Shown in pieces: positions 32,630 through 41,550 of a stretch of DNA of 64,000 bases. A program made the position numbers and the translations under genes. The stretch comes from Amycolatopsis eburnea. Lineage in GTDB: Bacteria > Actinomycetota > Actinomycetes > Mycobacteriales > Pseudonocardiaceae. Every line of letters starts with the position of its first letter. Position 1 is the stretch's first letter. Below the pieces are notes generated by a model that saw only the letters and a list, made by a program, of their open reading frames with translations, made no database searches and had not been told where the DNA came from. The DNA is taken from positions 186,001 through 250,000 of the forward strand of contig NZ_RSEC01000058.1 of assembly GCF_003937945.1 (NCBI RefSeq). Direction: 5' to 3'.

Positions 32630-33862
32630 TCATGCCCCGCCCAACTGATCCCGCCGGCGAGTCAACGCGGCGGTCTCCGCGGTGTTGCCCGCCAAAGCAA
32701 TGGCCTCGTCATAAGCCGCCCGCGCCTCCTCACCACGACCCAGCCGACGCAGCAAATCAGCCCGTGTGGCGTGGAAAGGGTGATAACCGGCCAAGCGGGA
32801 CTCGAGACGACCCACAGCAGCCAGCGCCACCTCGGGCCCGTCGAGCTCGGCGACCGCCACAGCCCGGTTGAGCGCGACGACCGGCGACGGATCAAGACGG
32901 ACGAGCTGATCGTAGAGAGCGAGGACTTGTGACCAATCGGTATCGCGCATGTCCCGAGCGGAGGTGTGCACGGCGTTGATCGCGGCAAGAACCTGATACC
33001 GCCCCGGGGCGACCCCGCTGGCAAGGCGTTCGCGCACCAGCCGATGCCCCTCGGCGATGAGCTCCGCGTCCCAGGCGCCGCGGTCCTGCTCGTCGAGGGC
33101 GACCAGTTCGCCGCTCGCCGAGAGACGAGCGGAACGGCGGGCTTCGGTGAGGAGCATCAACGCCAGCAGGCCGGTCACCTCGCCGTCCTCCGGGAGGAGG
33201 GCGCGGATCAGGCGGGTGAGGCGGATCGCCTCGGCCGTCAGGTCCTGGCGCACGGGATCGGTGTCCGGGCCGGTCGCCAGGTAGCCCTCGTTGAAGACCA
33301 GGAACAACACGGCGAGCACGCCGGAAACGCGGGAAGGGAGGTCCTCTGCGGACGGCACACGATACGGAATGCGAGCGGCCTTGATCTTGGCCTTCGCGCG
33401 GGTGATCCGTTGCCCCATGGTGGTTTCGGCGACCAGGAAGGCGCGGGCGATCTCGGGCACCGTCAGGCCGCCGACCATGCGGAGCGTCAGCGCCAGGCGG
33501 GCTTCGGTCGCCAGCGCCGGGTGGCAGCAGGTGAAGATCAGCCGGAGCCGGTCGTCGTCGATGGCGCCGAGGGGTTCGGGTGGGTCGTCGTCGTACACCA
33601 GCTGCGCCTCCTTCTGCTTGTCGTCGCGCTTGCTCTCGCGCCGGATGCGGTCGATGGCCTTGCGGTTGGCGGTGGTGGTCAGCCAGGCGCCGGGGTTGGG
33701 CGGCACGCCGTCGGACGGCCAGCGCTCGACGGCGGTCGCGAACGCCTCGGCCGCGGCCTCCTCGGCGATGTCGAGGTCGCCGAAGCGCCTGGTCAGTGCG
33801 GCCACGACCCGCGCCCACTCCTCGTGGTGAGCCTGGGTGATCGCTTCCTCGGCGTCGGTCAC
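32630..33862 (-). CDS. RNA polymerase sigma factor, ECF42 group
   Basis: 410 residues. Sigma regions 2 and 4 occupy residues about 10-170: ALTRRFGDLDIAEEAAAEAF, GAWLTTTANRKAIDRIRRES, then RLALTLRMVGGLTVPEIARAF and TTMGQRITRAKAKIK. The C-terminal 200 residues (LFLVFNEGYLATGPD..., GRYQVLAAINAVHTSARD, VALNRAVAVAELDGPEVALA) form the TPR-like extension characteristic of ECF42 factors, which replaces an anti-sigma factor. GTG start 33862 overlaps the stop of the DGPF-domain gene (GTGA). ECF42 genes are nearly always paired with DGPF/YCII genes, as here. Confidence 0.93.
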   Translation of the reverse strand: MTDAEEAITQAHHEEWARVVAALTRRFGDLDIAEEAAAEAFATAVERWPSDGVPPNPGAWLTTTANRKAIDRIRRESKRDDKQKEAQLVYDDDPPEPLGAIDDDRLRLIFTCCHPALATEARLALTLRMVGGLTVPEIARAFLVAETTMGQRITRAKAKIKAARIPYRVPSAEDLPSRVSGVLAVLFLVFNEGYLATGPDTDPVRQDLTAEAIRLTRLIRALLPEDGEVTGLLALMLLTEARRSARLSASGELVALDEQDRGAWDAELIAEGHRLVRERLASGVAPGRYQVLAAINAVHTSARDMRDTDWSQVLALYDQLVRLDPSPVVALNRAVAVAELDGPEVALAAVGRLESRLAGYHPFHATRADLLRRLGRGEEARAAYDEAIALAGNTAETAALTRRRDQLGGA

Positions 33863-34182
33863 AGGAACGGCCGGACCTCGATCTTGCGGTCGCAGACCTT
33901 CGACGCCTCGGTGGCGAGCCGGAGGGCGACGTCCAGATCGGGGGCCTCCCACACCCAGACGCCGGCGAGGTACTCCTTCGACTCCACGAACGGCCCGTCC
34001 GTGACCACGGTCTGCTCGCCGCGGTTGTCGACGACCGTGGCGGCGTCGGTGGCCGCGAGGCCGCCCGCGAAGACCCAGTAGCCCTCGGCGATCAGGCGTT
34101 CGTTGAACTCGCTGATGGCGGGCTGGCGGTCCGTGCTGCCGGGGTTGTCCTTGTCGTCGATCACGGAAACCAGGTACTGCAT
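33859..34182 (-). CDS. YCII-related (DGPF) protein, ECF42 partner
   Basis: 107-residue dimeric alpha/beta-barrel-type protein: MQYLVSVIDDKDNPG, FNERLIAEGYWVFAGGLA, and the diagnostic DGPFVESKEYLAGVWVWEAPD giving the family its name. It is translated from ATG 34182 with GAGGAG upstream and is coupled to the sigma gene. DGPF proteins are the conserved partners of ECF42 sigma factors and are thought to be part of, or the target of, the regulon. The biochemical role is unknown. Confidence 0.93.
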   Translation of the reverse strand: MQYLVSVIDDKDNPGSTDRQPAISEFNERLIAEGYWVFAGGLAATDAATVVDNRGEQTVVTDGPFVESKEYLAGVWVWEAPDLDVALRLATEASKVCDRKIEVRPFL

Positions 34183-34214
34183 CCGAAACTCCTCGTCTTG
34201 GGTGGTCGGGGGCG

Positions 34215-34829
34215 TCACGCGGTCGCGGGGTACTGGGGCCGGCCGGCGGGGCGGAGGACCTGGGTCGTCACGCCCTTCGAGTCCACTCGCGACTCGACCA
34301 GCTCGAGCGCGAGGTCGGGGCCGTCGGCCGGGAAGAGCCGCTTGCCCTGGCCGAGGACGACCGGGACCACGGTCAGGACCAGCTCGTCGACCAGGTCGTT
34401 CGCCAGCAGCCACCGGACCAGGGTGCCACTGCCGTGCACCTGCAGCTCGCCGCCGGGCTTGGCCTTCAGCTCGCCGATGGCCGCGGCGAGGTCGGCGGGC
34501 AGGACGGTGGTGCCCGGCCACGCCGGGTCGGTCAACGTCGTCGACGCGACGTACTTGGGGGCCTGCTCCAGGGCCACGCCGATCGGGTGCGCGCGCATCT
34601 GGTCGACCGTCCCCCAGGAGCTGAAGAACAGGTCGTAGGTGCGCCGGCCGAACAGGAAGGCGTCCGCGCGCTGGTAGGTCCGCGTGATGAACGCCCGGGT
34701 CTCGTCGTCGCCCCGGCCCAGGGCCCAGCCGCCGCGGTCGAAGCCGTTGCGGCGGTCCTCGTCGGACGCGCCGCCGTTGCCCTGGACGACTCCGTCGAGG
34801 GTCAGCTGGGTCACGGTCGTCAGCTTCAT
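34215..34829 (-). CDS. Dihydrofolate reductase family (RibD C-terminal domain) protein
   Basis: 204-residue NADPH-binding reductase-like protein. The N-terminus MKLTTVTQLTLDGVVQG, the FGRRTYDLFFSSWG segment, GGELQVHGSGTLVRWLLAND (cofactor loop, residues about 123-142) and the VLGQGKRLF motif define the RibD_C family found as standalone proteins in actinobacteria. GGAGGAG seven bases before ATG. It is the first gene of the short operon with the DGPF and ECF42 genes, 32 bases ahead of the DGPF gene. Such proteins recur with ECF42/DGPF pairs. Substrate unknown; it is unlikely to be the housekeeping dihydrofolate reductase or RibD. Confidence 0.9.
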   Translation of the reverse strand: MKLTTVTQLTLDGVVQGNGGASDEDRRNGFDRGGWALGRGDDETRAFITRTYQRADAFLFGRRTYDLFFSSWGTVDQMRAHPIGVALEQAPKYVASTTLTDPAWPGTTVLPADLAAAIGELKAKPGGELQVHGSGTLVRWLLANDLVDELVLTVVPVVLGQGKRLFPADGPDLALELVESRVDSKGVTTQVLRPAGRPQYPATA

Positions 34830-35236
34830 GGTGGGGCTCCTCCGTCTCGGCGCCGCCCCTCGCGGGCGGCCTCACCCCTGCTACGAACGCCACCGCGCCG
34901 ATCCGACACCGCCGGCGAAATCTTTTCGGAGATTCGCGGCGGATGCCACGAGGGCCACCCCGGCTGGTCGGAGGCAAGCCGGGCGCCGGAGGCGATGCAG
35001 CGAACGACGAGGGCGCGGACCTCGTACGCCGTGGCCACCGCGCGCCAGACCTCCAGCGCCGCCAGCGCACGCAGCCCCGCGCGCTCGTGCCGCTGGTAGG
35101 GCCCGGCCAGCTCGGCGGGGAAGCGCCCGGTGCCCGATCGGGTGGTAGGGACCCACGCACGAACACAGGGCCGCGACCCGTCGCCCGTGCGCCAGGCACC
35201 CGGCGTGCCCGCTGTCCGAACCCCACCGGGCGACAC
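34826..35236 (-). CDS. Doubtful ORF upstream of the RibD-like gene
   Basis: 136-codon frame whose stop overlaps the RibD-like start (ATGA). The middle part (ELAGPYQRHERAGLRALAAL, EVWRAVATAYEVRALVV) has strong GC3 bias and could be helical. The C-terminal 45 residues, Arg/Gly-rich with mixed codons, look non-coding. No ribosome binding site at the GTG start. It may be a remnant of a gene whose 3' part decayed. No family recognised. Confidence 0.25.
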   Translation of the reverse strand: MSPGGVRTAGTPGAWRTGDGSRPCVRAWVPTTRSGTGRFPAELAGPYQRHERAGLRALAALEVWRAVATAYEVRALVVRCIASGARLASDQPGWPSWHPPRISEKISPAVSDRRGGVRSRGEAAREGRRRDGGAPP

Positions 35237-35258
35237 TACCGAGCGCCGAGCGGGAAAC

Positions 35259-36440
35259 TCAGCCGCAGAGGCCCTTGCCCCGCAGCACGCGCGTCACCGA
35301 CTCCTGCACCCGCTGCTGCGGCAGCTCCCCGGACCGCACGGCCTTCACCAGCCGGTCCAGTACCTCGTCCACGCGGCCCCCGGAGGACCACAACGCCTGG
35401 TCGGCGCCGGCCTGCAGGGCCTTCAGCACCGCGTCCGGCAAGGAATACTGCGCCGTGATCGCCTTCATCGCCCCGAGGTCGTCCGTGAGGACCGGTCCGG
35501 TGAAGCCGAACTCGCCGCGCAGCAGCTGGTACGCCGGGGGTGCCAGGGACGCCGGGACGCCGGCGGTCAGGTCGGGTACGTCGAGGTGGCCGACCATCAC
35601 CGCGACCGGGCCGTAGTCGGCGAGGTCGCGGTAGGGGACCAGGTCGACCGACCGCAGCCGCGCGAGCGGGGGTGTCACGACCGTGCCCTTGTGGGAGTCG
35701 CCCGAGCCGTGGCCGTGGCCGGGGAAGTGCTTCAGCACCGGCTGGACGCCCGCCTCGCGCAGACCCTCGGCGAACGCCTTCGCGTACGTCTTCACGCGCG
35801 CCGGGTCCGGGCTGAAGGAGCGGTCGCCGATCACGTCGTCGTCCGGGGAGTCGGTGACGTCGGTGTCCGGGGCGAAGTCGACCGTCACGCCGCGGGCGTG
35901 CAGCTGGCGGCCGCGCTCGGCGGCCAGGGCGCGGACCTGGTCCGGGGACTTCGTCGCGGCCATCGTCCGGGCCGAGGGGAGGTCGCCGTCGAGGTCGTCG
36001 ATGCGCTGGACGCGGCCGCCCTCCTCGTCGACCGACACCGCCACCGGCACCCTGGCCACCGCCTGGACCGCGGCCAGGGCGCGGTCTTTCAACAACGCTG
36101 TTGCGTTACCGCCGATGAAGATCCCGCCGACCTGGTGCTCGCGCACCAGGGAAACCGTGGCGGCCGGGTTGTCGCCGGAGACGCCGACGACGACCAGCTG
36201 CGCGACCTGGGCGCGGGCGTCGAGGGTCCCGGCCAGCGACGCGCAGTCGCCCGGGCGGGCCAGCCTCGACGTCGGGGCCGGCGCCGCGGGCGGGACAGCC
36301 GCGCTGGCGGAAGAAGGGGGCGGGGAAGCCAGGGGCAACGCCAGTCCGGACACCGTCCGCGGCTGCAGGCCCACGACCAGCAGACACCCGGCCACGAGGG
36401 AGAACGCCACCCCGAAGGCGGCAAGACGTCGGCGGTTCAT
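35259..36440 (-). CDS. Secreted GH3 beta-N-acetylhexosaminidase-like hydrolase
   Basis: 393-residue glycoside hydrolase family 3 protein of the NagZ type, which releases N-acetylglucosamine from chitin or peptidoglycan fragments. A signal or anchor segment RLAAFGVAFSLVAGCLLVV and a Pro/Ala/Ser-rich linker precede the barrel. The hallmark KHFPGHGHGSGDSHKG (catalytic His/Asp dyad region, residues about 223-238) and the nucleophile Asp in VLTDDLGAMKAI near residue 300 are present. The Cys in VAGC could be lipidated, making it a lipoprotein. ATG 36440 preferred over GTG 36452. It fits with the chitinase and binding-module genes elsewhere in the window. Confidence 0.9.
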   Translation of the reverse strand: MNRRRLAAFGVAFSLVAGCLLVVGLQPRTVSGLALPLASPPPSSASAAVPPAAPAPTSRLARPGDCASLAGTLDARAQVAQLVVVGVSGDNPAATVSLVREHQVGGIFIGGNATALLKDRALAAVQAVARVPVAVSVDEEGGRVQRIDDLDGDLPSARTMAATKSPDQVRALAAERGRQLHARGVTVDFAPDTDVTDSPDDDVIGDRSFSPDPARVKTYAKAFAEGLREAGVQPVLKHFPGHGHGSGDSHKGTVVTPPLARLRSVDLVPYRDLADYGPVAVMVGHLDVPDLTAGVPASLAPPAYQLLRGEFGFTGPVLTDDLGAMKAITAQYSLPDAVLKALQAGADQALWSSGGRVDEVLDRLVKAVRSGELPQQRVQESVTRVLRGKGLCG

Positions 36441-36481
36441 CGGTCCCTTCACTCGTCTGCGTGCCCCACGACCGTAGTCGA

Positions 36482-36543
36482 CTTCACGGCGTGAAGAACG
36501 GCTCCACCGCGGTTAGAGAATTCGTGAAGGCGCCCCCAGCAGA
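36482..36543. promoter_or_regulatory. Inverted repeat and GTGAAGGCGC box upstream of LuxR-type regulator A
   Basis: CTTCACGGCGTGAAG (7+1+7) at 36482-36496 and GTGAAGGCGC at 36534-36543. The same two elements occur upstream of the paralogous regulator at 49343, so they are probably functional, perhaps an autoregulatory site. Confidence 0.6.
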
Positions 36544-36577
36544 GTGAGGCTGTCGGAAAATGGCTGAGGAGGGCTCG

Positions 36578-37156
36578 ATGGACCAGGTGCGAGTGGCGGC
36601 GTGGGCGTCGGACCCGATCGCCCTGACCGGGCTGATCAACCACCTGAAGTCGCGTCCGGAGCTGCTGGTCGTCCCGCGGGCCCGCCGGGGTGAGGCTTCG
36701 GTCCTGGTGTTCGCCGTCGGGCAGGTGGACCGGGAGGTCGTCGCCGCGCTGCGGGCCGCGGCCGCCGAGTCGCCGGCCGCCATCGTGCTCGTCGCCGGGC
36801 ACGTCGACCCGGCGCACCTGAGCGTGCTGGCCGACTGCCACGTCTCCGCCGTGCTGCCGCGGACCGCGCTCGACCGGCTCACCGAGAGCGTGCTCGCCGC
36901 CGCGCGGGGGCGCACGACGTCGCTGCGCGAGCAGGTCGAGGCGCTGGCGCAGGAGGGCAGCGGGGCCGCGCTGACGCCGCGCGAGGTGGATGTGCTTCGC
37001 TTGATGGCCGAAGGCTGGGACACTGCCGAGATCGCGGGCAAGCTCTGCTACTCGGAGCGGACCGTGAAGAACGTCATCTACGCCATGACCAACCGGCTCA
37101 ACCTGCGCAACCGGCCGCACGCGGTCGCGTACGCCGTACGGGCCGGGGTGATCTGA
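36578..37156 (+). CDS. LuxR-type (NarL-like) response regulator, orphan
   Basis: 192 residues: a degenerate receiver-like domain (VRVAAWASDPIALTGLINHL, then AAIVLVAGHVDPAHLSVLADCHVSAVLPR) without a recognisable phospho-acceptor Asp pocket. A C-terminal LuxR helix-turn-helix follows (LTPREVDVLRLMAEGWDTAEIA, CYSERTVKNVIYAMTNRL). Start at ATG 36578 after GAGGAGGG, because the paralogue at 49343 begins at the equivalent residue (MKPVEVTVLASDP). No histidine kinase nearby. The beta-glucoside operon begins 8 bases after its stop, so it may be co-transcribed with and regulate that operon. Confidence 0.88.
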   Translation: MDQVRVAAWASDPIALTGLINHLKSRPELLVVPRARRGEASVLVFAVGQVDREVVAALRAAAAESPAAIVLVAGHVDPAHLSVLADCHVSAVLPRTALDRLTESVLAAARGRTTSLREQVEALAQEGSGAALTPREVDVLRLMAEGWDTAEIAGKLCYSERTVKNVIYAMTNRLNLRNRPHAVAYAVRAGVI

Positions 37157-37164
37157 GGGAGCCC

Positions 37165-38421
37165 GTGCCCACGACCGTTCGCCGGACCGCCGCCGCGGTC
37201 GCCGCGCTGACCCTGCTCGCCGCCTGCAGCCCCGCCGAGTCCGGTGACCGGACGAAGCTCACGATCGCGACCTTCGGCGAGTTCGGTTACGCGCCGCTGA
37301 TCGCGGAGTACGAGAAGCTGCACCCCGACATCACGGTGCAGAACCGCGTCACCGATTTCGACACCCACCACAAGGGCCTCGCGACGCAGCTCGCCACCGG
37401 GCGCGGTGCCGCCGACGTCGTCGCGATCGAAGAGCAGTACATCCCGCAGTACCGGAAGGCGAAGGACAAGTTCACCGACCTCGCGTCCTTCGGTGCCCGT
37501 GACCTGGAAAAGCAGTGGGCGCCGTGGAAGTGGGCGCAGGGCACCGACGGGGACTTCGTGCTCGGGCTCGGCACCGACATGGGCAGCCTCGCCCTCTGCT
37601 ACCGGCGCGACCTCTTCCAGGCCGCGGGCCTGCCGACCGACCGCGACGAGGTCGCGAAGCTCATCCCCGACTGGCCCGCCTACGCCGCCGCGGCCGATCG
37701 CTTCACGCAGAAGACGCCCGGCGTGAAGTTCGCCGACTCCGCCGGCACCGTCTACACGGCGATGCTCAACCAGTCGCCCGAGAACTACTTCTCCCAGCGG
37801 GACGACTCCTTCATCGCCGACACCAATCCCAGCGTCCGCACGGCTTTCGAGCTGTCCGGCGGCATCGCCGCGAAGGGGCAGACGGCGGCGGCGACCACGT
37901 TCACGCAGGCGTGGAACGTCGCGATCAAGCAGGGCTCGTTCGCCACCGTCGCGTGCCCGGCGTGGATGCTCAGCCAGATCAAGGAAGCCGGCGGGGACGC
38001 CAACAAGGGCAAGTGGGACGTCACGACCGTGCCGGGCAAGAGCGGCAACCAGGGCGGCTCGTTCCTGACCGTGCCGAAGCAGGGCACGCACCAGAAGGAG
38101 GCCTACGAGCTCGCGCGCTGGCTGACCGCGCCGGAGCAGCAGAAGAAACTGTTCCTCGCCGAAGGCATCCTGCCCAGCGAACCGTCCGTCTACGAAGACC
38201 CGCAGGTCATCGCGCACACCGATCCGTACTTCGGGGACGCGCCGACCGGGCGGATCTTCGCGGCCTCGGCCGACCGGCTGCGGCCGAACTACCGAGGCCT
38301 GCACGACGCCGACGTCCGGCCGGAGTTCGGCCGCGCGCTCGGGCGGATCGAGGACAAGACGCAGACCGTCGACCAGGCCTGGGCGCAAGCCGTCCAGCAA
38401 GCCCGAGCCCTGCTGAAATAG
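37165..38421 (+). CDS. Sugar ABC transporter substrate-binding lipoprotein (family 1, CebE-like)
   Basis: 418-residue extracellular solute-binding protein. The N-terminus is a lipoprotein signal TTVRRTAAAVAALTLLAAC with the lipobox Cys about residue 21. Typical SBP_bac_1 features follow: TIATFGEFGYAPLIAEYEKL, QLATGRGAADVVAIEEQYI, and the C-terminal ELARWLTAPEQQKKLF. The operon context with a GH1 beta-glucosidase suggests a cellobiose or beta-glucoside ligand, as in the Streptomyces Ceb system; the sequence alone does not fix it. GTG start 8 bases after the LuxR-type gene. Its stop overlaps the next GTG by one base. Confidence 0.88.
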   Translation: MPTTVRRTAAAVAALTLLAACSPAESGDRTKLTIATFGEFGYAPLIAEYEKLHPDITVQNRVTDFDTHHKGLATQLATGRGAADVVAIEEQYIPQYRKAKDKFTDLASFGARDLEKQWAPWKWAQGTDGDFVLGLGTDMGSLALCYRRDLFQAAGLPTDRDEVAKLIPDWPAYAAAADRFTQKTPGVKFADSAGTVYTAMLNQSPENYFSQRDDSFIADTNPSVRTAFELSGGIAAKGQTAAATTFTQAWNVAIKQGSFATVACPAWMLSQIKEAGGDANKGKWDVTTVPGKSGNQGGSFLTVPKQGTHQKEAYELARWLTAPEQQKKLFLAEGILPSEPSVYEDPQVIAHTDPYFGDAPTGRIFAASADRLRPNYRGLHDADVRPEFGRALGRIEDKTQTVDQAWAQAVQQARALLK

Positions 38422-39326
38422 TGCGCCACCGGCTCGCCCGCTTCGACCGCAAGGTCACGCCGCTGCTGCTCGTCGCGCCGTTCTTCGGGCTGTTCGCCGT
38501 CTTCGGCGTCTACCCGCTGCTCTACACCGCGTGGGTTTCGCTGCACGACTGGAACCTGCTCGAAGGCGGCCAGGGCCGGCTCGGCCTCGCCAACTACGGC
38601 GAACTGCTCGCCGACCCGCACTTCTACAACGCGCTCGCCAACACCGTGAGCATCTTCCTGCTGGCCGCCGTCCCGGAATTCCTGCTGGCACTGGGCATCG
38701 CGGCGCTGCTCGACCGGCCGCTGCGCGCCGCGACCTGGTGGCGCACCGGGATCCTGCTGCCGAACGTCGTCTCCGTCGTCGCCATCGGGCTGGTGTTCGG
38801 GCAGCTGTTCAGCCGCGACTACGGCGTCGTCAACGAAGTGCTCGGCTGGTTCGGCGTCGCGCCGGTCAACTGGCAGGCGACGACCTGGACGTCGCACTTC
38901 GCCGTGGCGAGCATGGTGCTCTGGCGCTGGACCGGCTACAACGCGCTGATCTACCTGGCCGCGATGCAGGCCGTCCCGGGCGACCTCTACGAAGCCGCGG
39001 AGCTCGACGGCGCCTCGCGGTGGCGGACGTTCTGGTCGATCACCGTGCCGGGCATCCGGCCCGCGATCGCGTTCACCGCCGTCGCCGGCACGGTCAGCGG
39101 CCTCCAGCTCTTCGCCGAGCCGCAGCTGTTCGACGCCGGTGGCTCCGGCGCCACCGGCGGCAACGACCGCCAGTTCCAGACGCTCGTGATGTACCTCTAC
39201 GAAAAGGGCTTCACGCAGTTCAACGCCGGGTACGCGGCGGCGCTGACGTGGGTGCTGTTCGTGGTCTGCGCGCTCTTCGCGCTGGTCAACTATCGGCTGG
39301 TGCGCCGGTTCGTGGGTGCGCCGTGA
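38421..39326 (+). CDS. Sugar ABC transporter permease (MalF/CebF type)
   Basis: 301-residue permease with six predicted membrane helices, beginning VTPLLLVAPFFGLFAVFGVYPL. The EAA loop that docks the ATPase reads YEAAELDGASRWRTFWSITVPGI at about residues 196-218. GTG 38421 overlaps the preceding stop (TAGTG), and its own stop overlaps the next GTG (GTGA). Pairs with the following permease. Confidence 0.9.
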   Translation: MRHRLARFDRKVTPLLLVAPFFGLFAVFGVYPLLYTAWVSLHDWNLLEGGQGRLGLANYGELLADPHFYNALANTVSIFLLAAVPEFLLALGIAALLDRPLRAATWWRTGILLPNVVSVVAIGLVFGQLFSRDYGVVNEVLGWFGVAPVNWQATTWTSHFAVASMVLWRWTGYNALIYLAAMQAVPGDLYEAAELDGASRWRTFWSITVPGIRPAIAFTAVAGTVSGLQLFAEPQLFDAGGSGATGGNDRQFQTLVMYLYEKGFTQFNAGYAAALTWVLFVVCALFALVNYRLVRRFVGAP

Positions 39327-40143
39327 CCGCGCGGCGCCGTCCGGGCGGCTGGGTGTACGCGGTGCTGACCGGCGTGCTCGGCGCGTCCGTCTTCCCGCTG
39401 TACTGGTCGTTCGTCGTGGCCACGCGCGACAACGCGGCGATCGGGGAGCCGGCGCCGGTGCTGGTGCCGGGCGGGCACCTCGTCGAAAACGTGCGCCGCG
39501 TCTTCGACACGGTCGACTTCTGGCTCGCCACCGGGAATTCGCTGATCGTCGCGACCACGGTCATGGCGGCCAACGTCGTGCTGGCCAGCCTCGCCGGGTT
39601 CGCCTTCGCCCGGCTGCGGTTCCCCGGCCGCAACACGCTTTTCCTGCTCGTCGTCGGTTCGGCGATGGTGCCGGCGCAGCTCGGGGTCATCCCGCTGTAC
39701 CTCGTCGTCGGCGACCTCGGCTGGTACGGGCGGCTGGAAGCGGTGATCGTGCCGGCGCTGGTCAGCGCGTTCAGCGTGTTCTGGATGCGCCAGGCCTGCG
39801 AGAACGCGATCAGCGCCGACCTCGTCGACGCCGCCACCGTCGACGGCTGCTCGGTCCTGCGCACCTACTGGCACGTCGCCGTGCCCGCGTTGCGCGCGCC
39901 GGCCGCGGTGCTCGCGATGCTCACCTTCATGGCCACGTGGAACGACTACTTCTGGCCGCTCGTGGTACTCGACCCCAACGAAACACCGACCGTGCAGGTG
40001 GCCCTGTCACGGCTGGCGAGCGGCTACTACACCGACTACGCGCTGATGCTGACCGGCGCGACCCTCGGCGTCGTGCCCGTCATCGCGTTGTTCCTGCTGC
40101 TGGGGCGCTACATCGTCCAGGGAATCCTGAAAGGGGCGCCAGT

Positions 40144-40147
<4 letters not shown>
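39323..40147 (+). CDS. Sugar ABC transporter permease (MalG/CebG type)
   Basis: 274-residue second permease, six helices. It begins RPGGWVYAVLTGVLGASVFPLYW, with the family's DFWLATGNSLIVAT region and EAA loop DLVDAATVDGCSVLRTYWHV around residues 170-190. It ends GRYIVQGILKGAPV, the usual MalG tail. GTG start coupled to the upstream permease; last 4 bases overlap the beta-glucosidase start. No ATPase gene is in the operon, so a shared MsiK-type ATPase encoded elsewhere must energise it. Confidence 0.9.

Positions 40148-41550
<1,403 letters not shown>

Noticed and set aside
32630..33862. Zinc-finger protein at 27377 as anti-sigma for the ECF42 factor
   Set aside because: ECF42 factors are controlled through their C-terminal extension and are paired with DGPF proteins; distance of 5 kb and opposite strands give no support.
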